This document shows, in pieces, positions 22,936 through 35,279 of a stretch of DNA of 64,000 bases (positions are counted from its first letter, which is position 1; each line of letters starts with the position of its first letter). The DNA lies in NCBI GenBank assembly GCA_027922465.2, contig BQMF02000167.1:434001-498000 (forward strand), read 5' to 3'. The position numbers and the translations under genes were made by a program. Source of the stretch: Turritopsis dohrnii. Taxonomy: Eukaryota; Cnidaria; Hydrozoa; Anthoathecata; Oceaniidae. Below the pieces are notes generated by a model. The model saw nothing but the letters and a program-made list of their open reading frames with translations. It ran no database searches and was not told the DNA's origin.

Positions 22936-24985
22936 CATAAGGTCAAAAACGCATTTTAGTCTCTGAAGGACAAGATTATAAGAGTTTGGAAGAAGTATTA
23001 AGGACAAATGCAGTTCTCGCCTAAATTTTTGCACTAAACTTTCGTAAGACAGATATGTTCCGCCGCTACTATACCGGGTGAGTCAAAAAAAAAGTACCAG
23101 TGTTTCGTTGATTCAAAAAGAAAACAAGATCTTTATCTACAATAGAATTTTTAAGTTGACAATTATCTCACAAATGACCAATTTACAGTCAAACACATGC
23201 ATCTCTGCGATATACTTTTTAAAAGGCTTGAAAGTTTCACCTCATCCAGTAGCAACTGTATTTTATTCCAAAGCTGTAAGCATATTTCTACGCCTTTCTG
23301 ACATCCATTTTTAAATTCCTTATCCAACATCGAGCTTTACATGTTTGTCTTTCATAACAAAAATTGCCGTGTTCTGACGCCATTCGCCTAATTCTTTGTT
23401 CATATGCTATGTCATGCGTCTAGTATGGTTGACCATGGTTTCCATTTGCTACCAGATACTCCTATGTATGATCAGAAAATGCATTGGAAACTTCTTTATT
23501 ATGTATGTAATAAAGAAAGACTGCTCTATAAACACACAGAATTTCATAACTCTTCTACTTAGTTTTCAGCAAGATAACAAATTTGAGGACAAAGAAGTTT
23601 GTATTTTAGTGAGTGTAATTGTTCTGTTACGTTGTGTCAAGAAAAGCCATAACGTTGAAGGCTACTTCTGTGCACCGCTTGTAAAGGTGTAACTAAGGTT
23701 TTTTCAAAATTCATGATGTTTTTCTTCAAACAATCAACCATGAACCTGCAGCCGAAAATTCTACTAGTACAAAAGAAACAAATTCTCGCTAGTGTAAAGC
23801 AGCCTTTAAACTCAGAGAATCGACAAACATTCAAAACCGTTTTTAAAGAAACACGTGACAGTGATCTCCCAAATGGCATATTTGGTAACAGAACAAGAAT
23901 AGGAGCAATAAGGCGTGCAGTCAAATACGAATACAAATTACACATGCATTATGAGAAATACTTCTCTGAGATCATTGTGAGGTGAAGAAACACAAAATCT
24001 AAAAATATGTAAGTATATAAAAAAAACTTTCTTGAAATTTTTAATTACATCTTCTCCCAAAAACGACAAGAGTTTTTCGCTTTATTCCAATAATATATTT
24101 AGTGTGAGATCTTAGCGTGATTGTATGACGTCTGTAATTCCAATATTGTCAACATTTTCAGGTTAAATAATCATTGAAGATCAATAACTACTAACGAAAC
24201 AGAAAAAATCACTATGTTTGGAAAATTTAAAAACCATCTGAAAAGGTAAGAGCAATAAATTGACAGCATTTGTTTTGAGGTTGGCAAACAAACGTTGATA
24301 TCATGTATAAAATTTATTCCAGGATGTGGCAAAAAAGAATTTGAAAAGAAGTAGACTGGAAGAAAGAAGAAGTCAACATATCAGAATTTAAAGAATTGGT
24401 GCAGTTGGTAAGCTTCATGTATTTTTTTATTCTTGTTATAAAAGCGTTCAATGATTTTCTCCTTTACAACAAACTGAACGAGAGATCCACGCACTAACTT
24501 AAGTTTCATTCTTGAAATGCATTTTCAACAGAATTAACATACGAAGGTCATGGTACCTATTGGACTTATCTTTTCGTTATATTGTAATAATTTCTGATAT
24601 TGTAAAGTTTTATCATTTATTTTATTATTATTATTAAAACAATATTTATACAGGTTGATTTCGTTCAGAAAATTAAATATTCTGTTATCAATGAAAGACC
24701 TGTTTAAAAGAAATGTAAATAATAAAATTAACTATGTTAAAAAATTATATATACATATAAAACACATATACATATACATAGGGCTGAAGTACCTGGGTAT
24801 AAGGCTCTTGTAATGGAGTGTATAGTATGAGCAATAAAGAGTGTAGAAGTATGATTAATCGCATACACCCTCACACATGGACCAGTAAAGAAAAACCAAA
24901 AAGAGGCACGGAGACTTATAAAAAAGAAATTAATTTATTACTGTAAACTACCATAAAATACGTGAGGAACAGTGGAAAGGCAAGA
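22936..24985. other. Intergenic stretch without a recognisable gene
   Basis: Only short open frames are present, none resembling a known protein. (TTA)n and AT-rich runs occur near 24625. Part of the right end may be the 3' untranslated region of the minus-strand LINE that follows. Confidence 0.5.
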
Positions 24986-25039
24986 TTACCACAATACGAG
25001 TAAAAAAAAAACTTGTGCATCTGGATCGTTAAAAGAGAA

Positions 25040-28000
25040 CTAGAAAACATAGTTCATCATCATTCGTTTAAATTTTGTATAAAATAATTCATTTCTCAGG
25101 TTACCATCAATCTGATTATAAATGAATGCTCCTTGAAATTTGAAAGTTCTGCGACCCGCTTCCGTTTTTATTTTTGGAATCTTCAACAACGAACCATTTC
25201 CGCGAGTGTTGTGACAATGGTTTTGTCGAGTGAAGACAATATCGTAATCAGAGGATATACCATTTATACAACGCCACACATCAACTGCTACTCGTCTTTT
25301 TCTGAGAGTGATGATCGGATCCCAGGTGCAATCATTATTGATGATTCGTTTCCCACGGTCGTGAATTTTTTGCAGTTTTCGATTCGATTATTCGCACATA
25401 TTGCAATATATTGGATAACAATAAAATAAAATTGGCATAATCATAGTCTTGTATATGGATTCAGCAACATAAGGACTAACGTTGTGTCGAATTCTTGAAA
25501 GGAGTCCTAAACGACTTGAAGCTTTCTTGTACATTCGATTTATTTGGGAAGTTAAGTTAAGACCACTGTCTAGGAGAACACCCAGATATTCATACTGTTT
25601 TTCCTCATTTATTTTGACACCATTGATAGATATTTCACAAGCACCAGATTTACTGATAATTTGGTGTGTACCATATAAAACAAATTCCGTTTTCCCTTTT
25701 TTAAGGTTCATTACTAGGCAGTTGTCAGAGAACCATTTAGCGATTATATTGATTTCTGAATTTAGGGTATTTTGAATAACAGATACGTCTTTGTCAGCGA
25801 AATAAATAACTGCATCGTCAGCATATAATAGTATATGTGAGGAGTTCAAAGAAAGGTACAAATCGTTTATTAATAGACAAAATAACAATGGACCCAGTAT
25901 GGATCCTTGTGGTACTCCATGTGTCATGGGTTGTATACTTGAAGGAACATTATCTATCACAACATATTGTGTTCTATTGAAAAGGTAATCCGTTAACCAA
26001 GAAAGCTCAATGTTCTTTATACCATAGAGAGGTAGTTTAGAAAGCAAACAAGCATGATGAACTGTATCAAAGGCTTTCCTTAAATCAATATATACCGCTC
26101 CAGTCAAGTTACGTTTATCCATACCAGATCGAATGAATTCAACTAGCTTGGTTACTGCGTGCTGTGTTGATTTGCCTTTACGAAAACCAAACTGATATGG
26201 ACATAACAAGTTATTATCTTCAAGATATTGACTAAGCTGTTGATATGCAATTTTCTCAATGACTTTTGATAAGATGTTGAGAACAGAAATTGGTCGATAG
26301 TTGTCAATTAACATGTGACTATCTGATTTGTGTAAGGGTGTTACCTTTGCTTGTTTTTCTAGTGTTGGGAACATTCCTGTTTTAAAACTTAGTTTAATCA
26401 GCATGGATATTGGTGCGGCAAGTTCTTCTGCAGCGTCTTTTATTAACTTGGCTGGGATATTATATCAGGACCAGCTGATTTATTGGTTTTTAATTTCTTC
26501 AATTTAGACAGTACATCTGAAGAATCAACTTCTTTAAACTGAAATCGGGTGTGATTTGGATTTAATTTGTCCATAACATTTTGGAAATTGAATATTTTCC
26601 AAGTGTCAACAGAGAGATAACAATGACGTAATGTTGCAGCAACTTTACTGAAAAATGAACAGAAGGCATTAGCGATTTCTTTTTTGTTCGACGATCTTAC
26701 ATCATCTGTAATTATGGTTGAGATGTTGTAGTTATTTTTCTTCTTTGTTGGAAAACATTTTTTCACATTTCTCCAAAAGTCGTCTGCACCATTTTAACGG
26801 AATAAATTGCGACAGTAGTTCGCTTTGGCTTTTCGTATTATGCTAGTCACGTGATTTCTCATTATTTTATAGCGTGACCAGTCATGTTCACTGTTTTTTC
26901 TTCTAGCTTGTTTCAACAAGTAGTCTCTCTCTTGAATTTTCGTTTTGATCGTTTTAGTTAACCACGGGCTAGGTTTTCCGCGCATCATTGTTTCTTTGAG
27001 AGGTACATGGTTTTCGACTAAGGTACAGAGAAGTTTTTTAAACTTTTCCCAAGCGATGTTTATATCTGATGAAAATATAAAGTTTTGCCAAGGTATGTTA
27101 CGAACATCTTCCTTGAACTGTTCTTTATCGTACTTAGAGTAATCTCTCATTAATGATTTCCGTGGTACAAATTTTTGGACATGTAATTTCCTAATGACTC
27201 CGACGAGATCGTGATCACTGATGCTACACGGAAAAACGATGGTGTCAGCAATTTTTGTTTGGTCTGTTGTTATGACGATATCAATCAGCGTTGTTGAATC
27301 TTTTGTTATTCGAGTGGGTTTATCTATAACTTGTTTAAAGCCATTAATTTTTATCAAATCTTTTAACACTTTTTGATGACTAGCTACAAGGTAATTGATG
27401 TTCAAATCTCCTGCCAGCAATATCTCTTTGTTCTCGCTTATTGCTGTTGAAATCATATCATCAAAAATAGCCGTAAAATCTTTATGTAAGTGACGAGAAC
27501 TTTCCGGGGGTTTGTAAAGTACGCTTATCAATAAAGACTTTGATTTCTGGGTGAATAACTCGATCCAGATTGATTCTATATCATTCTTCTCTAAGTCAGA
27601 CCTTCTATGGAAACTTAAGTCATTTCTGATATAGCATAACACACCGCCAAATGTGCCTTTTTTACGATCTCTTCGAACGATGGTGTATCCGTCTATGTGA
27701 AGTTCTGTGTCGGAAACCGATTTATTTAAGTGTGTTTCTGATATACTGAAAATTTGGATATTTTTGTGTGTATCAGAAAGTAAGAGTTTGACTTTATCAA
27801 TTTTTCCCAATATTCCATTGATGTTCAAATGAAAAAACTTTAATCCTCTTTTCCTAACGAATCCATCAAGAGTTTCGTTGGAATAATGAGCATGGTCTTC
27901 TTCGGGAGTATTAACAAAACAAGTACTGCAGTAAAGTTTTTCGCGACCATTTTCGAAACAATCTTTTAAACACTTTTGATGAAATCTCCCTTTACAATGT

Positions 28001-28377
28001 AAACAAATGCCACTTGATTGGTTTTTCCTGATGGTTTTTGAACAAGTACTACAAACGATTTTGCCTGGGCCAGGACATACTTCTATATCTCCAGATAACA
28101 ATAATAATATCTGCAATAACGATCTCTTCCGAATATAAAATGGTTTTTCCAAACTATATTGCCAGAGTGAGCTATAGACAAAACTCTCCTTGTATTCCAA
28201 TGTCTCTAGCGAGGTTTCAGAGTAGCAAATAGAAGTGGAATTCGTAAGACTTGGCTTCTTTACAAGTATTATGAACAAAATTAAAATCACAAATTTTAAT
28301 ACGTCTGAACCGGCTGCCATCTTGAAAACACTTGCATTTATCCCGTTCAAAATTCTGGAGAATTTTCCTTTAACCAT
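25040..28377 (-). pseudogene. LINE protein: 2A-like motif, PHD-like finger, AP endonuclease, reverse transcriptase (stops and frameshifts)
   Basis: The likely start is MVKGKFSRIL at 28377, since the related fragment at 47.3 kb shares this start; a further upstream ATG would be read through a 22-base T run. In order: a hydrophobic segment; LLLLSGDIEVCPGP, a 2A-like motif with Cys where Asn is expected; a Cys/His finger (CSTCSK...CLHCKGRFHQKC...YCSTC); an endonuclease (SETHLN, LLAGDLNIN, SDHDLVGV); RT (FGFRKGKSTQ, YIDLRKAFDTV, GVPQGSILGPLLF, YADDAVIYF); and a C-terminal part ending FKRMMMNYVF. Breaks are an in-frame TAA at about 26797, a frameshift near 26455 and a frame change near 25390. Confidence 0.85.
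28066..28092 (-). other. 2A-like (translational recoding) motif in the LINE N-terminus
   Basis: The codons read GDIEVCPGP after a run of leucines. The 2A consensus is D(V/I)ExNPGP, so all but one key position match. APE-type LINEs of sea urchin and lancelet are known to carry functional 2A sequences near their N-terminus. The Cys in place of Asn may abolish recoding. Confidence 0.6.
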
Positions 28378-28553
28378 TTTTGAAACGAGCGCTGTTATCA
28401 AAAAAAAAAAAAAAAAAAAAAAGGATCCCCATTCGAAAATAGAGCACAAATTCGCCCCTACTTCTACGTTGATGAACTTTAGCCGTTGCTCTGAAATCAC
28501 AGCTTCAATGAATAGTAAAAGAATTAAAGAATGAAAAATAAAAATTGCGACTA

Positions 28554-29130
28554 CCCAGTAAACACAAAAACGTCTCTAAGACGTCTTTAAGACGTCTTTT
28601 AACATACCCAAGAGACGTCTTTGAAACGTCTTAGACTGGTTAAAATGTGTTAACGCTTTGAGACGAGTCACAGAACGTCTTTAAGACGTCTTTAAGACGA
28701 GCTGAAAAGACGTCTTTAAAACGTTTTTAGGTCGTTTTTGAGACGTCTATTTCGACGTCTTACAGACGTCCTTGAGACCTCTATTTCGACGTCTTAAAGT
28801 CGTCTTTAAGACGTATTTAAATCGTCTGTTAACATACCCAAGAGACGTCTTTGAAACGTCTTGGACTGGTTGAAATATGTAACGCTTTGAGACGAGTTAC
28901 AGAACGTCTTTAAGACGTCTTTAAGACGTTTTTAGGTCGTCTTTGAGACGTCCATTTCGACGTCTTAGAGTTGTCTTAAAGACGTCTTTGAGACCTCTAT
29001 TTCGACGTCTTAAAGTCGTCTTTAACACGTCTTAGAGTTGTCTTAAAGACGTCTTTGAGACCTCTGTTTCGACATCTTAAAGTCGTTTTTAACACGTCTA
29101 TTTCGAAACTTAAGGGACGTCTTTAAATCT
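28554..29130. repeat. Left terminal inverted repeat and ACGTC-rich subterminal array
   Basis: After the CCCAGTAAACACAA end, about 570 bp is built of ACGTCTTTAAGACGTC, TTTCGACGTCTTA and AACATACCCAAGAGACGTC words. A ~250-bp block is repeated at about 28590 and 28830. Confidence 0.9.
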
Positions 29131-29546
29131 TCTCCTGGCTGTAATCTTAAAACGCATGTGATTTTAAAGGTTTTTGCTTGTTAAAACATAAACAACGAAA
29201 GTATTCCTTTTTCCATAAATATTTTCTCCAATACAAAGTCTTACAAAACATATAAAGTTTTCCTTTAAAAAATGCAATACAACTCTTTATAAAATATCTA
29301 CATGAAATTTCCAATACAAACTTTTAAATACACGCTTTTCATCTTCCCCTTTGCAATTTTTCTTGTGACTACGAAAACCTTTTATTAACTAACTCGAACT
29401 CTCCATAATTCGTACAGAATTTCAAGGTCCGTTCAGCAAGGATCTTTGTCAAATAACAGTAACTCGAACGATTTTTCGGAGTTATAGAGAGTTCGCTATA
29501 TCATCAACCTCTCAGACACGTTTGAAATATCTAAGAATAATTGTCC

Positions 29547-32206
29547 TCAGTTTTCAATATTATTGTCGTGCTCCACAGTTCGCCTCCCCCCACCGTCCTT
29601 TCTATCTGGGGATTGTTTGAATGTCACCTTCATAACATTTTCAATTTCCGCTACCGTTGCCGTTTTGAAATTGACCATAACTGCCTCTAGAGAGAAAAAG
29701 TTATAAATCTAGTATAACACGCATAGCTACGAAATAGTAAGGGCAATGTGACGATCCTTACTCTCAATAACATCTTTTACATGCATGCCTTTAAACTTTC
29801 TCTTCCCTCGTTGGCCATTCATGTTCAGTCCACCCATACATTTGTTACTCATCAATCTGAAAAAGTAAGCAATTTAAGAGATTAATTACTATTTAAACAC
29901 AGAAACAACTAGTTAAAGGGGAACACAAGATTTTTTAAAAAACTTCCATATCGCTTCAAAGTTACGAAAGATGCCTCTACTAAGTACCGCAACCTCTTAC
30001 CATAGTCATTATGGAAGAGGTAATTAGCTACTACCAACACAGAGCTACTTCTAGGTGATAACGAGGACGAAGAAACAAAGACATCATCAGAAACTTAATT
30101 TCATTTGTCTGAAAACAAGACAAAAACAGAAGAAGTTGATGACTTTCAGCCATACAAAAACCTTGTCTAATCAATATTTTTTTAAAAGATGAATCAATGA
30201 CGTCATAGTGAAGCTGAATAAGATTATCAGAAAATAGCTGCTCAAAAGCAACAGATGTGGCGAAGTAAAATGATTTTCAAAATATTTCTGGCAAAGAATG
30301 TTTTTGAAATTTGATTTATTTTGAAACGGAAGTTTGATAGGCTAGGTATTAAAAAAATCTTGTGTTCCCCTTTAAAGAGATTTTCTGACCTTCTCATAAC
30401 ACTTCTAGTGTTGTCACCAACATTTGCACCACCAACACGACTTAATTGCTCAATCTAAACAAAATCAGTCATAAACAGTAGGCTTGCTTATATCAAAACC
30501 CAAATCTTTCTGCTTGGTAAACACTAAAATACGCACCAATTCCGATTTAAATGTCGAATCAAGTAGGCGTAAACCCAACTCGTTAAGATCGCTCATTGTT
30601 TCGCAGGTGTTCCATTTTATGTCGACCTTCTTTTGCAAATCTCGATTGTTAGACATATTTGTTAAGAGATCTTTTATTTCTGTCAGCAATGATAAGGTCT
30701 TGTATTGAAACTCTAAAGCATATGAACTTACTATGTACACTTATGCTTTCAAATATCCACATTGTATCATAAAACAAAAATTAGAAGTAGAAATCAAAAT
30801 CTTAAGGAACATACTTTCCTCTGTTAATGGGAATTTTGGTGAGCTGGACGATGAACTTCCAGGTCTGTTGAAATGACTTTCTAGGTTCTTGCGAATAGCT
30901 TTGTAAGAAGATTACAAATAAACTAAGATTACTTAATAAACAGACATTCTACAAAATTTATAAAGAGATTACCGAAACAAGTCTCAGTTTCACTGTAACT
31001 GCTATTCTGCTCACCATCTATGGTTAAATAAGCAAATAAATCAGTAAATAAATCAATAAAAAAAACAATAACAAGAGTGAAAGGATTATTTCACACGAGA
31101 AATGTGAACTCACTTGTAGAGTTTGCTGCCTTACCCCTTACATCAGAAGAAACTCTTTTGACGTGTGTTGGGGATCTTATTGGACCTAATCAAAAAAAGG
31201 AATAATCACCAATTACTTTAGGGATGCAGATAACGTCATGCACAACGTCATAAAATTAGCCATATTCTAAACATTCTAACTCAGCATTTATTATTTTCTT
31301 TCTTGGCGCTGTAGACACACAATCAGTATCTTCACCTGATTCAAATTGTCTAATCGAGGGAGGTGTTGGGAGGTTACCTAAAATAGAGGAGTTAAAATAA
31401 ATTCTTGCAGCTGTAACAATATAAGATAAAACTTTAACACTCCACTTACAATTTTCCAGCGAACAATTTGACTCAGGAGACTCTCTTCTGATCTTCTTTT
31501 TATTCTCTAATAATTGTAAAATGGTTAATTTAAATGCGGAAGCAAGACAAGAAACTTGCAAAATCATTAAACTTACCTTGTGGATGCTTAATACTTTTCC
31601 TTTTTGTCGCATCAACGCTTTTATCTGAACAGTAGTAATAATGAACATCACATTACATTTAAAAAAATCACAGCTTTATCAATCATTCAAAATACAAAAA
31701 ACAAAATGAAATCTTACCAGATTTATTGTGTGGCTCCTTCCTTGCTGATACAACTTTTTGGCTCAGCCTATCGCAAACTATAAATCAATTCAGAGTAAAT
31801 ATAAAATGGTTTGGGTCTTTCAATAGATGGAGAATCAAGATAACAGAAAAACTTGCCATCACTTTCATCTGTACCATCGCTTTCGACTGCCGTAGTTGTA
31901 AAGACATAGTCTTTGCATAAATTCAAATCATCTAAAGAAAATATAATAATTTTCGCATTCCTATAATATAACAAGTCTCAATGGTGCTTATAACTTACCA
32001 TCACGAATTTTCACTTTAATTAATTCATATTGTTTCCAGTTGTAGGCAGGCTCTCTCATTTCTTTTGCTGCTTTGTGTGGATCAACTCCCACAGGCCAAT
32101 GAACTAACATATTTTCCTCATCTACCCAAACCGAGGGAACAACTCCTTCTACTTGGCAAGATTCCCCCTTTCTTTCTTCGAGCCAAATACATTTGCAATG
32201 TGCCAT
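29547..32206 (-). CDS. DUF4806-type accessory protein of the CACTA-like transposon, multi-exon
   Basis: Main exons: 32206-31999, 31931-31875, 31777-31718, 31624-31577, 31506-31450, a further five short exons between about 31380 and 30515, then 30454-30390, 29856-29762 and 29686-29547. Each join checked keeps phase and uses GT-AG. The N-terminus (MAHCKCIWLEERKG, then GVVPSVWV and NWKQYELIKVKI) resembles the N-terminal part of proteins seen beside such transposons. The middle is low complexity, rich in Ser, Glu, Lys and Arg and coded by short exons. The C-terminus (LQKKVDIKWNTCETMSDLN, ELGLRLLD, QLSRVGGANVGDNTRSVMRR, MHVKDVIE, SPDRKDGGRR) fits the DUF4806 pattern. No stop was seen. Its role in transposition is unknown. 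A TTAA MITE sits in the intron between 30390 and 29856. Confidence 0.75.
29913..30378. mobile_element. MITE with TTAA target duplication (Kolobok- or piggyBac-type)
   Basis: Inverted ends AGGGGAACACAAGATTTTTT lie about 455 bp apart, each flanked by TTAA. It has no coding capacity and is nested in an intron of the DUF4806-type gene. Ends starting AGGGG with TTAA are typical of Kolobok-type elements. Confidence 0.85.
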
Positions 32207-32372
32207 AATTTAATATTTAACTATAAAATACCAAATAAAAACTATACAATATTCTCTAATACAAAATCGCAAATTCAATCACAAAGAGAGTCATGAGCCA
32301 GTTCCTAACATGAGTGGCTGGAGTAGGAAAAACAATAGAAACATAAAACACAATGAATCATACTCACCATAC

Positions 32373-34259
32373 TCAAGTGGATCTCTCTATTTCATGTAAA
32401 AATGGAAAAATAGCTAAGCCTTTTGGCTCTACAATACAAACTGCTTTTCTGCTAAAATCCTCTATATCCAATTTCTTTTGACAGGATGGTTTATTTATAT
32501 TTCGTATCAAAAAAATATTAAATTGTTTGGAGGGATATGGTTTAGTGAAAACATTGTCTAAATTATTGTCTCTAAAAACAGCACATTGCATCGAATTATC
32601 CAGGTTTTTGTTGAGAACACAAGCTATACTTGAATTATCTTTCAAGTAAAACCAACCATCTTTATTGTTGGCTTCTGCTTTCATGAACAACAACTTTCTA
32701 CCATCTGGAACATTACAATGATCCATCTCCATTTGCCTTTTGAAAATCTGTGTCAGTGGGTTATGGTAACTTTTGACAAATTTCTTAATCTTTTGCATAA
32801 AGTTTTCGAAAGGAAAACAAGATATGTCATTCAAAGAACACTGATAATGGAAAACATCTTCATGAAGGTGTAACAGACAATGAACATTATAAACACAAAA
32901 TACTGAGCCATAATACTTAGGACAATTTACGACAAAATATCTTAACAACTTCCTAGCAAAATCTAAAAAGGCCATTCTATATTTGTCACACGAATCTAAA
33001 AGGATGGAAATAGCAATGGACAAACACATGAAATGACTATACTGTTCAGAACTTAAAACATTACGTAGAACCACAGGACCGACATACAACAGAAATTGTC
33101 TGTATTCTGTTGCTTTCCATCTCTCCAAATATAACAAAGAACGAGGCTGTCGTGCAAACTCAGATGGAAGGGTACCATGTAACAATATCAACTGCTGAGA
33201 GATCTGGTTCAGTTGCGTTGATGATAAACGCCCTTTCCCACTGGTGGCTTTAAATGAATGCAACATCTTTCTAGTCACACCTAACATAACACAATGCATG
33301 TAGTCAATTATGAACCCACTGACACATGAAACGCCATACTCTACTAATGGTGAAATAGATTTTTGATGCTCAGGGTTGTAACAGAACTCATTAAATTCAC
33401 TGTCAGTGCGGGCTGGACAATCATGCATATCAGTATACACAACTCTGCCATTGTAAGACCCTTTCACAATACATCTTTCACATGCATAGTATCCAGTGTG
33501 ATAACCTATGCATTTCAAAAAAGCTCTTGCAGGGGCATCACACACAAATCCTTTCAAACTAATCTGATAATGCAGCCCTTTGTAATCAAAACCTTAATTT
33601 TTCAATTGCCTCAATTCATCCAAAAACTCATGTAAATAGTCACATATAGGCTCTGGTTTCCGATCTCCACAAAACAATGCAATAATGAAGACAGGATATG
33701 TCTCAAATCTACATAAAATTGGCCATACAGTAGTTGCAGATGAACGATGCAATGGCAACCCATCAATGTTTATCAGCAAATCGAAATCTTTCACGTTGAC
33801 ATTATTACGATCAATCATTCTTTCAAGGCCACTTCTTATTCCCAAATAAATGAATTCTCCTCCACATTTTTTGTGAACCACCAGATTTCTTGGAGTCTGT
33901 AACAGAGACCTGGCATCTTTTGGTAAACTGGGATGACCATTACGAATTAAGATACCTAATAACTCGTTTACGGAGGATTGAGTCCAGTTGTTTTTTGCTG
34001 CACAAAATGCCAATTCATCTTTCAAACTTGTGCTTGCCTCTAAGTGACCATCATTGAGGCAATCAGAAGAACTTGTTGCATTATTGGTGAAAGAATCTGA
34101 CACATATCTGTTTTCAATGATATTAGTCTGTTCAAGTTCTTCTCCGGGAGTATCAAAATGCTCACTTTCATGTAGTATTTGATCTTCCTGTTCATCACTA
34201 TCCAACAGTTCTAAAACTTTTCGTTTACGTTTTCTCCAACGTTTAACACGATCTGCCAT
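32373..34259 (-). pseudogene. CACTA/EnSpm-like transposase with a single internal stop codon
   Basis: One frame of 629 codons is broken only by TAA at 33596-33594. The N-terminus is very basic (MADRVKRWRKRKRKV). Family landmarks are INIDGLPLHRSS followed by WPIL (first catalytic Asp region), FVCDAPARAFLKC, HTGYYACERC (zinc-like Cys pair), DYMHCVMLGVTRKML, YNVHCLLHL and FPFENFMQKIKK. The enzyme would bind the terminal repeats and cut out the element. The copy may be inactive because of the stop, or the stop may be read through. Upstream at 34.3-35.2 kb lies a probable promoter stretch with TATA-like runs. Confidence 0.8.
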
Positions 34260-35279
34260 TTTTATGATTCATATAGCTGAAAATATCAAGGTATCAGTTT
34301 AAATGTTGAAAACAAGGTAAAGAATTAATTTTAATACAGTTTAAAAATTTATTAATATATCACAGTAGCACAAAAAATGGGAATATTAACATTAACAATG
34401 ATTAAATCTTCAGGTGGAGGGCCCCATGAGATGGTGATATGATTTAAAAGAATTAAGTTACAGTTTTTAAGATTCACTGCTCAAATTTAGTTGCTGATAT
34501 AGGATATCAGTTGATGATAAATATATATATAAATATAACAAAATGAAAAAGCATTCATACCTCTTCTTAGTGCAAATGCAGGAAATTTCGTTTTGAAAAA
34601 AACGTTTGTTTTGTAGAAATTACTTGATAACAAGACGTGTGTTCGATACTTTCATACAGAAATCACAAGTAGAATAATGCGTTAAGAAAGAACTTGTGTG
34701 GAATTTATAATTATCCTTTTGTTTAAATAATTTTTGATATGCGTATTGCGTTAAAAAAGTTGACTTTATTTTAACTTTTCACGTGTCGTACCGTAGCGTA
34801 TCAAGATCAATCAATCTGGCCAATCAGATGTCAGATTTTAATACGATACGCTTATCAGTTTTTTCTATTGGAAAACGGGCTTTATATCATTCGGTGCATT
34901 GAATTTTTTAGAGCACTCGCGCGCTTTGTTTTTGTACTTCATTGTTCAACTTGTCTATACAAAATAATTCAATGAGTTTTCGAAATCATCGACTCAAAAC
35001 AGGTGTTAAATAAATATCGACTATGTTTTCCCAAAAAAAGTTGTCTTTGCTTTTTGATAATAATTTGCTGAAAGCATTGAAAGCAGAATGAGAAATGGAA
35101 CTAAAATTGAAATCAGATACCCGGGTGTGTTCCCATTAAATTATCATGAACATTAATTAACGAAAAAGGTACAACACGTAGGCCCGAATTGAACCATTTC
35201 ACCAATGCATATAAAAGGACCGTGTAATCTAATATCAGCAATCGCCATTATGTCGTCAAGGACCAGTTATGACTTTAAA
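34260..35279. other. Transposase promoter side and spacer of the CACTA-like element
   Basis: No coding sequence seen. TATA-like alternating AT runs lie near 34520. It joins the transposase start to the right subterminal array. Confidence 0.5.

Larger units (their letters stand above)
24990..28540 (-). mobile_element. CR1-like non-LTR retrotransposon (LINE), nearly full length but inactive
   Basis: On the minus strand a zinc-finger, endonuclease, RT and C-terminal region follow in order. The 5' side abuts the terminal repeat of the CACTA-like element at 28554, so the element's 5' end is either just before this or was separated by that insertion. The 3' end is set only by the last codon near 25040. 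A related 5' fragment lies at 47335-47400. Confidence 0.8.

Noticed and set aside
25482..25775. 97-codon plus-strand frame in the LINE
   Set aside because: It is antisense to the RT domain and has no recognisable features.
28400..28421. A22 run as the poly-A tail of a plus-strand retrocopy
   Set aside because: It lies just upstream of the LINE start on the opposite strand, with no retrocopy body or target duplication beside it.
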